Shown one piece after another: positions 5,867 to 11,969 of a stretch of 14,067 nucleotides of DNA. A model generated the notes under the pieces. It saw only the letters and a list, made by a program, of their open reading frames with translations, ran no database searches and was not told where the DNA came from. The DNA comes from Solirubrobacterales bacterium. Lineage in GTDB: Bacteria; Actinomycetota; Thermoleophilia; Solirubrobacterales; 70-9. Each line of letters opens with the position of its first letter. Position 1 is the first letter of the stretch. The position numbers and the translations under genes were made by a program. The stretch covers positions 1 through 14,067 of the forward strand of contig JASLIG010000034.1 in assembly GCA_030152805.1 (NCBI GenBank), written 5' to 3'.

Positions 5867-7251
5867 AGACCGACGTCACAGAGCTGCCCGACTCTCGCGC
5901 GAAAGTCGAGGTGGAGGTTCCGGCCGAGCAGGTCGAACGCGGCCTGCAGCGCGCCGCCCGCGGCCTGGCGCGGGAGATGAAAATGCCCGGCTTCCGCAAG
6001 GGCAAAGCGCCGCCCTCGCTGGTGATCCAGCGGCTCGGCTACGGCGCCGTCCTGCAGGAGGCGATCCGCGAGTCGCTGCCCGAGTGGTACGAGCAGGGCC
6101 TGCTGCGATCCGGGGTCAGCCCGGTCGGCGATCCCAGCATCGAGATCGTCTCGGCGCCCGAGCGCGAGGGCGAGCCGCTCAGCTTCGAATTCGAGATCGG
6201 CGTGCGCCCGGAGGCGAAACTCGGTGAGTACAGGGGACTCGAGGTCGGCAAGGCCGAGCCGGAGCCGGCCGACGAGATCGTCGACCGCGAGGTCGAGCGG
6301 ATCCGCACCGGCTTCGCCAAGCTGGAGCCGGTCGAGCGAGCCGCCGCCGACGGCGACGTCCTCCTGATCGACTTCGAGGGCCTGCTCGACGGCAAGGCCT
6401 TCGATGGAGGCAAGGCGGCCGACTACCTGCTCGAGCTCGGCAGCGGCCAGCTGATCGAGGGCTTCGAGGAGCAGCTGAGCGGCGCCAGCGCGGGGGACGA
6501 GCGCGAGGTGAAGGTCGCCTTCCCCGAGGACTACCAGGCGGAGAACCTGGCCGGCCAGGACGCCGTCTTCGCGGTCGAGGTCAAGGAGGTTCGCGAAAAG
6601 GTCCTGCCCGAGCTCGACGACGACTTCGCCGCCGAGGCCTCCGAGTTCGACACCCTGGAGGAGCTGCGCGCCGACATCGCCAAGCGGGTCGGCGAAGCGG
6701 TGGGCGAGCGCGCCGAGCAGGACTTCCGGATCGCCGCCGTCGACGCCGCCGTCGATGCGGCGAGCGTCGACCTGCCCGACGAGCTGATCGGGGCCCGCGC
6801 CGCGGAGCGCTGGGAGCGGGTCGAGCGCCAGCTGGCGGCGCGCGGCATGAGCCCCGACGCCTACCTGCAGATGCAGGGCAAAACCCGCGAGGAGTTGCTC
6901 GAGGAATCGAAGCCCGACGCTGCCCGCGAGCTGAAGCGCGAGGCGGTGCTGGCGGCGATCGCCGAGGCCGAGGGGATCGAGGTTTCCGAGGAGGAAATGG
7001 TCGAGGCGCTCGCCCACACTGCCGAGCACGAGCGCACCACGCCGGAGAAGCTGCTCGAGCGCCTGCGCGAGAACGGCCGCGACGCGATGGTCCGCGAAGA
7101 CATCCAGGTGCGCAAGGCGATCGACCTGGTTGCCGAGGCGGCGGTGCCGATCCCGCTCGAGCAGGCCGAGGCCCGCGAGAAGATCTGGACTCCGGAGAAG
7201 GAGGAAGAGGAGAAACCCTCCGAGCTCTGGACCCCGGGCAGTGACTCATAA
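5863..7251 (+). CDS. tig: Trigger factor, ribosome-associated chaperone and peptidyl-prolyl isomerase
   Basis: 462 residues, within the usual range for trigger factor. The N-terminal ribosome-binding domain (about 1-115) carries the signature GFRKGKAP at 43-50, which docks on ribosomal protein L23 (uL23). The FKBP-like isomerase domain (about 162-245) reads GDVLLIDFEGLLDGKAFDGG and LIEGFEEQLSGASAGDE. The helical C-terminal chaperone domain spans about 250-430. An acidic tail follows with the repeated tripeptide WTP at 442-444 and 456-458. It acts in the cytosol on nascent chains and also delivers clients to ClpXP. It starts within an ATGA overlap with the small ORF upstream, with only a distant AGGG (5845-5848), so translational coupling is likely. 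clpP lies about 1 kb downstream on the same strand, the classic neighbour, but an oppositely oriented low-GC gene intervenes. Confidence 0.96.
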   Translation: MKTDVTELPDSRAKVEVEVPAEQVERGLQRAARGLAREMKMPGFRKGKAPPSLVIQRLGYGAVLQEAIRESLPEWYEQGLLRSGVSPVGDPSIEIVSAPEREGEPLSFEFEIGVRPEAKLGEYRGLEVGKAEPEPADEIVDREVERIRTGFAKLEPVERAAADGDVLLIDFEGLLDGKAFDGGKAADYLLELGSGQLIEGFEEQLSGASAGDEREVKVAFPEDYQAENLAGQDAVFAVEVKEVREKVLPELDDDFAAEASEFDTLEELRADIAKRVGEAVGERAEQDFRIAAVDAAVDAASVDLPDELIGARAAERWERVERQLAARGMSPDAYLQMQGKTREELLEESKPDAARELKREAVLAAIAEAEGIEVSEEEMVEALAHTAEHERTTPEKLLERLRENGRDAMVREDIQVRKAIDLVAEAAVPIPLEQAEAREKIWTPEKEEEEKPSELWTPGSDS

Positions 7252-7263
7252 CAAGGCGAATGA

Positions 7264-8079
7264 CTACAGTAATGAAACGCCGAAGGTCAGGCCTGCGTGA
7301 GCCCCTGTCAAAGATATTTTGACCGTACGGTTGACGAATATTTCTTGCGCACCGTAGAGCATTTTATCTAAGAAGGCTTTCCCTTCTTTCTCCGCTTTTT
7401 CTGCTTCTTCTTTAGTCAGTTCCTTGCATAATTTATCTTTGCCTTCTTTTTCTAAATATTCTTTTTCTAAATCTTTACATAAGCCTTCTAATGCGAACCG
7501 TGCCTTGCATTCTCCCTGGATTTCTTGACTGGCTAACACTGTCGGTTCCACGGTGTCGCTTTTATCGAGCTTGAGGCAGAGCTCCCCTCTGACAGTATTG
7601 TCCTCGGGAAGGACACAGGGTTTTGTTAATTCACTTTTAGGTTCGAAAAGTTGAACTAAAGATTTCAATTTCTCTGCTAATACAGCTGGTTCACCGTTGA
7701 TGAGCTCAGCCGGTAAGAGTAAGGCTTCCGCTTTAATCGGTTCTCCTACCTCACAAGGTATCTCTTGTTCAGCTGTACCTAACTTCGAAATCGATAACGT
7801 CGTGCATCCTGTAAATGAAATTGTGCCTTTTGCGTCTGTGCTGGTACTAATTACGCCTTCGAGGGTGGTGAGTGTTTCGCATTTAAGCTCGAAGTTCAGA
7901 CCGGGTATAGATAAATAACCGGAGCCGACTTGCACAAGCGTGACCGTGGCCGTTAAAGTCCCCACGGGTTTGCCGTTGATTAAAAACTGAGGTTCGTGCG
8001 CTTCCGCCGTAGGCGCGGATGCCAATAGGCCCAGCACTGTGGCGGCCAGTAAACATAGGCTGCGCTTTCCATATTTCAT
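7264..8079 (-). CDS. Secreted cysteine-rich protein of unknown function, AT-richer than its surroundings
   Basis: 271 residues from ATG at 8079, chosen because GAGAGGAG (8086-8093) sits six bases upstream; an in-frame ATG at 8097 would put that SD inside the gene. Signal peptide MKYGKRSLCLLAATVLGLLA ends at AEA|HEP (residue 27). The mature part is beta-rich, with eight cysteines at 67, 92, 109, 155, 168, 191, 201 and 218 that could form disulfides. Typical stretches are LVQVGSGYLSIPGLNFELKC, GTISFTGCTTL and VGEPIKAEALLLPAEL. Residues about 201-238 form a Lys/Glu-rich, probably helical insert. Base composition is far below the neighbours (22 G/C of 60 at 7381-7440) and TTA leucine codons recur. 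I recall large families of secreted proteins of this style in Solirubrobacterales, but no function. It is tail-to-tail with tig (12 bases apart) and divergent from clpP. Horizontal acquisition or a lineage-specific paralogue family are both possible. Confidence 0.85.
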   Translation of the reverse strand: MKYGKRSLCLLAATVLGLLASAPTAEAHEPQFLINGKPVGTLTATVTLVQVGSGYLSIPGLNFELKCETLTTLEGVISTSTDAKGTISFTGCTTLSISKLGTAEQEIPCEVGEPIKAEALLLPAELINGEPAVLAEKLKSLVQLFEPKSELTKPCVLPEDNTVRGELCLKLDKSDTVEPTVLASQEIQGECKARFALEGLCKDLEKEYLEKEGKDKLCKELTKEEAEKAEKEGKAFLDKMLYGAQEIFVNRTVKISLTGAHAGLTFGVSLL

Positions 8080-8085
8080 TGCGTG

Positions 8086-8093
8086 CTCCTCTC
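8086..8093 (-). promoter_or_regulatory. Strong ribosome-binding site of the low-GC secreted-protein gene
   Basis: Minus-strand GAGAGGAG is followed after six bases (CACGCA) by ATG at 8079. It decides between two in-frame ATGs, since the upstream one at 8097 has no SD and would translate through this site. Upstream, TTGACT (plus-strand 8154-8159) could be a -35, but the -10 17 bases further on (GATCCT) is poor. Confidence 0.7.
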
Positions 8094-8097
8094 TCAT

Positions 8098-8297
8098 GGC
8101 GGACTATGGTTTCGGTGGCCGGTGCAAGCGAGGATCGCACCGTAGCGCTGTCCAGTCAAGATTTACTGAGTAACATTCGTCGGTCGTTGTCTCGATGACG
8201 CATTCCGCTGTGGTTCGCGGCTTGCTGGAAGCAATAGCTCGCCCACGCCCAATGCCCAGCTGCGAGTCCGCGGGGCAGCTTCTATAGAGTGCCGCCC
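8098..8297. promoter_or_regulatory. Divergent intergenic region between the low-GC gene and clpP
   Basis: This is the longest gene-free stretch in the window (200 bases). It holds two small perfect dyads: TTACT-G-AGTAA at 8163-8173, next to the possible -35 of the minus-strand gene, and TTGCT-GGA-AGCAA at 8222-8234, about 50 bases before the clpP -10. TATAGA at 8283-8288 is a fair -10 for clpP and would start transcription near 8295, almost at the ATG (8298), but no -35 is evident. A 30-codon ORF (8195-8287) is present without an SD. Composition is intermediate between the low-GC gene and clpP. Confidence 0.35.
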
Positions 8298-8882
8298 ATG
8301 AGCCCTCTGGTTCCGATGGTGGTCGAGCAGACCTCGCGCGGCGAGCGTGCCTTCGACATCTATTCGCGCCTGCTGGGCGAGCGGATCGTCTTCCTCGGCA
8401 CGCCGGTCACCGAGGACATAGCCAACCTGATCGTGGCCCAACTCCTGCACCTGGAGTCGGAGGACCCCGACAAGGACATCAGCCTCTACATCAACTCGCC
8501 CGGCGGCTCGGTCTACGCCGGCCTGGCGATCTACGACACGATGCAGTTCATCAAGCCCGATGTGCAGACGATCTGCGTCGGCATCGCGATGAGCATGGGC
8601 GCCCTGCTGCTGGCGGGCGGCGCCGCCGGAAAGCGGATGTCGCTGCCCAACTCGAAGATCCTCATCCACCAGGTGTCCTCCGGCTTCGAAGGCCAGGCGA
8701 CCGACATCGAGATCCACGCCAAGGAGATCATCGACGTCCGCCGCCGCCTCGACGAGATCCTCGCCAAGCACACCGGTCAGCCTTTTGAGAAGGTCACGAA
8801 CGACACCGATCGGGACTACTTCATGAGCGCCGAGGAGGCGCGGGAGTACAACCTGGTCGATCGTGTGATCGAGCATCACTGA
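8298..8882 (+). CDS. clpP: ATP-dependent Clp protease proteolytic subunit
   Basis: 194 residues from ATG at 8298. A GTG three codons earlier (8289) is possible, but AGAG at 8286-8289 spaces better to the ATG. The protein is a complete ClpP: SPGGSVYAGLAIYDTMQFIK (67-86), the active-site serine in GIAMSMGA (Ser99), His124 in ILIHQVSSGF, and Asp173 in DTDRDYFMSAEEA, forming the Ser-His-Asp triad. It assembles as two stacked heptamer rings in the cytosol and degrades polypeptides fed by ClpX or ClpC. Actinobacteria usually have two ClpP paralogues that form a mixed barrel; only one is in the window, so a partner may lie elsewhere. The gene follows tig after the inverted low-GC gene. A long inverted repeat begins five bases past its stop. 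clpX is 1.8 kb downstream rather than adjacent. Confidence 0.97.
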   Translation: MSPLVPMVVEQTSRGERAFDIYSRLLGERIVFLGTPVTEDIANLIVAQLLHLESEDPDKDISLYINSPGGSVYAGLAIYDTMQFIKPDVQTICVGIAMSMGALLLAGGAAGKRMSLPNSKILIHQVSSGFEGQATDIEIHAKEIIDVRRRLDEILAKHTGQPFEKVTNDTDRDYFMSAEEAREYNLVDRVIEHH

Positions 8883-8887
8883 GGTCG

Positions 8888-9009
8888 CAGCACGCCCATC
8901 CCGGTAGGGGTTTCGCTTAACTTTTTCGGTGGAGACGCTGGTGGCTGGCGCCGCGAGGAATTGCCGAAAAAGTACAAGACGCTTCACCCCTACCGGGATG
9001 GGCGTGCTG
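8888..9009. repeat. Composite long inverted repeat around the start of the M23 peptidase gene
   Basis: Perfect 24-base arms lie at 8888-8911 and 8986-9009. Nested inside are perfect ten-base arms ACTTTTTCGG (8920-8929) and CCGAAAAAGT (8964-8973). The side loops are 8 and 12 bases, and the apical loop (8930-8963) contains the SD GGAG and the GTG start of the M23 gene. The left arm starts five bases after the clpP stop; the right arm is coding, inside the signal peptide. As RNA it would be a very stable hairpin. No U-tract follows the right arm, so it is not a standard terminator. Confidence 0.9.
8931..8943 (+). promoter_or_regulatory. Ribosome-binding site and GTG start of the M23 peptidase
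   Basis: GGAG at 8931-8934 lies six bases before GTG at 8941. An in-frame GTG at 8929 has no SD, and the ATG at 8998 would remove the positively charged n-region of the signal peptide. The whole site is in the apical loop of the long inverted repeat. Confidence 0.65.
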
Positions 9010-9510
9010 GTGGCCGCCCTGGTCCTGATCACTTTCGTCGCCCCGGTCGCCGAGGCGGGAAGCTCGGCTCGGGATGGGGGTTCGACTTATTTCGGGCACG
9101 TCTTTCCGGTCGATGGGGCGCACTGGACTCGGGGGGCGATTGGGGAGTTTGGGGCGCCGCGGAGTGGGGGGCGGTGGCATGAAGGGTTTGATGTGGTCGC
9201 CGACTGCGGGACGCCGCTGGTGGCGGTGCGAGGCGGAAAGGTGCTGCGCACGGGTTACGACCCTGTCCTCTATGGAAACTATTTGCTGATTCACGGCGAA
9301 GGAGAGGAGCGCAGCTACTTCTACGCCCACCTGCCCCGCCCGGCCCTCGTCCGGCGGGGCGAGCGGGTTCGGACGGGCGAGCGCGTCGGGTCGGTGGGCG
9401 AGACCGGCAACGCGATCAGCGTCGGCTGCCACCTCCACTTCGAGATCCACGTCCACGGCCACCCGATCGACCCCGAACCCGCCCTGCGCCGCTGGGACGC
9501 CTACAGCTGA
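8941..9510 (+). CDS. Secreted M23-family (LytM-type) metallopeptidase
   Basis: 189 residues from GTG at 8941. A signal peptide has a basic n-region (RNCRKSTRR, 6-14), a hydrophobic core MGVLVAALVLITFVAPVAEA and probable cleavage at about 39. The peptidase domain has the M23 zinc ligands His80 and Asp84 in HEGFD and His166 in CHLHFEIH (164-170), plus His130 in FYAHL and His164, so it should be catalytically active. M23 enzymes cut peptide cross-bridges of peptidoglycan outside the membrane. There is no SH3, LysM or coiled-coil region, so this is a minimal one-domain enzyme. Codon use between about 9041 and 9290 is unlike its neighbours (GGG, ATT, TTT, AGT, GAT), and G-runs could form a quadruplex. 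It follows clpP by 58 bases occupied by the left part of a large inverted repeat that also covers its start, hinting at post-transcriptional control. Confidence 0.9.
   Translation: MAGAARNCRKSTRRFTPTGMGVLVAALVLITFVAPVAEAGSSARDGGSTYFGHVFPVDGAHWTRGAIGEFGAPRSGGRWHEGFDVVADCGTPLVAVRGGKVLRTGYDPVLYGNYLLIHGEGEERSYFYAHLPRPALVRRGERVRTGERVGSVGETGNAISVGCHLHFEIHVHGHPIDPEPALRRWDAYS
9131..9171 (+). other. Potential G-quadruplex in the M23 coding sequence
   Basis: Four G-runs occur in 41 bases: six G (9131-9136), four G (9142-9145), four G (9151-9154) and six G (9166-9171), with loops of 5, 5 and 11 bases. It is on the coding strand, so both DNA and mRNA could fold. In frame it encodes Gly-rich residues around 64-77. 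Quadruplex formation is a prediction from pattern only. Confidence 0.45.
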
Positions 9511-9598
9511 GCGATGTCGCTACTTCCGTGCGCGAGCCGTCGGCGAATCGATCCAGTTTGCGCGCCACAAGCGGCATCGAAAGCACGACGCTCGGTGC

Positions 9599-9817
9599 GT
9601 GAGGAAGCAAGATCCGACAAAGAGGACTCACGACGGGGAGGACGCATGTGAGCGCCTGCATGCCGGCTTGGTCCACATCGAGAAGCGATTCGACGAGCTT
9701 CGGGATTTGACCCCAGAGATGGATCGTGCGTTGGCGGGAATCGACGAGCTCCTCGAAGAGCTCAAGGCTCAAAGCCAGGCGATCTTCATTTTGATCGACC
9801 GACTGCCTCCTCCATGA
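9599..9817 (+). CDS. Small acidic coiled-coil ORF (first of a coupled pair)
   Basis: 72 residues from GTG at 9599. After a charged start (MRKQDPTKRTHDGED) comes a long amphipathic helix, LHAGLVHIEKRFDELRDL and MDRALAGIDELLEELKAQ, with leucine/isoleucine heptads, ending IFILIDRLPPP. This looks like a short coiled coil that could dimerise. No signal peptide or known motif is present. The start has no SD; no better in-frame start is visible. Its TGA overlaps the ATG of the next ORF as ATGA, which argues for a real two-gene unit. It begins 88 bases after the M23 gene. GC at third positions is lower than in the core genes, which may mean young or lineage-specific genes. An antisense ORF over the same bases looks low-complexity and is less likely. 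Confidence 0.5.
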   Translation: MRKQDPTKRTHDGEDACERLHAGLVHIEKRFDELRDLTPEMDRALAGIDELLEELKAQSQAIFILIDRLPPP

Positions 9818-10038
9818 GACCTGTCAGAATAGAACGCATGCGAAATCTTTTGTCTGTGTTGAAGCGACGTCATGGGATGCCGACCGAGTCGGGGCTAAAC
9901 CGGTCCAGACCGCTGCGCACGGAGGCGCTGCTGGCCAAGCTGGAGATGTCGTGTGCGGAATCGAGGGCCCGTCGTCATCTGCTCCTCGAAAAGATCGAGC
10001 GTCTGCAGCGGCCCGCCGAGCCCCCAAAACAGGCCTAA
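9814..10038 (+). CDS. Small basic ORF (second of a coupled pair)
   Basis: 74 residues from ATG at 9814, which overlaps the preceding TGA (ATGA). The product is strongly basic: MRPVRIERMRNLLSVLKRRH at the N-terminus, then a helix LRTEALLAKLEMSCAESRA and RRHLLLEKIERLQRPAEPP. An acidic first protein and a basic second one, translationally coupled, would suit a two-component complex; whether that is a toxin-antitoxin-like pair, a nucleoid-binding pair or something else cannot be told. Alternative starts at ATG 9838 and 9874 exist but lose the overlap. Its TAA (10036-10038) interlocks with the TAG of the convergent GNAT gene in the tetranucleotide CTAA, so the ends of the two genes overlap by three bases. 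Confidence 0.5.
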   Translation: MRPVRIERMRNLLSVLKRRHGMPTESGLNRSRPLRTEALLAKLEMSCAESRARRHLLLEKIERLQRPAEPPKQA

Positions 10039-10499
10039 AGGCGCAGCTCGTACTCGATCCACTCGCTGCGCTCGGCGCCGGTCGAGTCGTAGAGGCGCTG
10101 GGCGGTCTCGTTGGTCGTTGCTGTCATCCATTCGAGGCGCTCGGCGCCGCGTTCGCGGCCGACGGCGGCGCTGGCCTCGATCAGGGCGCGGCCGACTCCC
10201 TCGCCGCGCCTGGCGGGGTCGACGAAGAGGTCGTTGAGCAGGACCGTCTCTCCCGGAGCGATCGAGGTGAAGCTCCAGTAGAGGCAGGCGTAGCCGGCGA
10301 GCTCGCCCTCGCGCCAGGCGCCGAGCAGCATGCCGTCGTCGCTCGGCGCGATGAAGCGGCCGAAGAAGGCCCGGTTGCGCTCTTCGTCGATTTCCTCAGC
10401 CTCGTAGAAGCGCTGGTAGGCGGCGATCAGCGGCAGCAGGGACTCGAACTGCGAGTCCGCGACAGGGGCGATGTGGAGCTGGCCGGAGATGTCTTCACG
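10035..10499 (-). CDS. GNAT-family N-acetyltransferase, start codon unresolved
   Basis: The open frame runs from just after an in-frame TAG (10500-10502) to the TAG at 10035-10037, 154 codons, the normal size of a one-domain GNAT. It reads LHIAPVADSQFESLLPLIAA near the N-terminus, then YQRFYEAEE, GAWREGELAGYACLYWSF, and the acetyl-CoA-binding motif VDPARRGEGVGRALIEAS, ending with NETAQRLYDSTGAERSEWIEYEL. These are the GNAT motifs in order. Substrate is unknown; small amines or aminoglycoside-like compounds are possibilities for the family. The frame has no ATG, GTG or TTG before the Met at 10331, which would delete about a third of the fold. ATC at 10490 is a possible rare start. Otherwise a GTG at 10498 in another frame with one missing base would restore a normal N-terminus. 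Real gene, possibly frameshifted. Confidence 0.8.
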   Translation of the reverse strand, partial: REDISGQLHIAPVADSQFESLLPLIAAYQRFYEAEEIDEERNRAFFGRFIAPSDDGMLLGAWREGELAGYACLYWSFTSIAPGETVLLNDLFVDPARRGEGVGRALIEASAAVGRERGAERLEWMTATTNETAQRLYDSTGAERSEWIEYELRL

Positions 10500-10559
10500 C
10501 TAGCGCCAGGCACGCAAGGTTGCGCTCACGGGCAGGGAGGGAGTCGCCGGCGGAGTAAA

Positions 10560-10650
10560 CCCTGCCCACTGACAGGGCCGGCTTGATGTCCCCTTTAAGC
10601 TTTGGGGCGCGAGCCGGAGGCAAACCACTGCCCCTAAGGAGGGGATTCCG
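10560..10650 (+). promoter_or_regulatory. Structured 5' leader of clpX
   Basis: Three hairpins can be drawn in a row. CCCTG/CAGGG lies at 10560-10564 and 10573-10577. CCGGCT/AGCCGG lies at 10578-10583 and 10612-10617, enclosing CCCC/GGGG at 10590-10593 and 10604-10607. CCCCT-AAGG-AGGGG lies at 10631-10644, which contains the SD AAGGAGG (10636-10642). The last could mask ribosome binding. No clear -35/-10 pair was found in 10500-10650, so the transcript start is unknown and it is uncertain which hairpins are transcribed. Confidence 0.4.
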
Positions 10651-11943
<1,293 letters not shown>

Positions 11944-11948
11944 ACTCG

Positions 11949-11969
11949 GGCGCTCCGTGACGGAGCGCC
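11949..11969 (+). promoter_or_regulatory. Hairpin spanning the valS start codon
   Basis: Perfect nine-base arms GGCGCTCCG (11949-11957) and CGGAGCGCC (11961-11969) flank a three-base loop TGA (11958-11960). The GTG start (11957-11959) is half in the stem and half in the loop. No SD is visible in the 13-base gap after clpX. There is no U-tract, so it is a poor terminator. It could slow initiation unless clpX ribosomes open it. Confidence 0.6.

Noticed and set aside
4834..7029. Very long minus-strand open frame antisense to ctaG and tig
   Set aside because: Its product is low-complexity and it mirrors two well-recognised genes; in GC-rich DNA the antisense frame of a GC-ending-codon gene is often open.
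7307..7331. Adjacent palindromes GTCAAA-GATAT-TTTGAC and ACCGTACGGT near the end of the low-GC gene
   Set aside because: They lie within coding sequence that translates sensibly, are short, and no U-tract follows to make a terminator on either strand.
7257..8179. CGAATG (7257-7262) and CATTCG (8174-8179) as terminal inverted repeats of an inserted element
   Set aside because: Six bases only, expected by chance; no target-site duplication, transposase or att-like sequence was found.
8210..8230. Possible ClgR-type box (GTTCGC then GCT after five bases) upstream of clpP
   Set aside because: The second half-site departs from the GCG expected by the actinobacterial motif, so the match is too weak.
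8195..8287. 30-codon ORF upstream of clpP, possible leader peptide
   Set aside because: No SD, ordinary composition, and its end overlaps the best -10 of clpP, so it may not be on the clpP transcript.
9416..9772. Minus-strand ORF of 118 codons over the first small ORF
   Set aside because: Its C-terminal third is an Arg/Gly/Ser run produced by the complement of the M23 gene, and it lacks coupling to any neighbour; the plus-strand pair is better supported.
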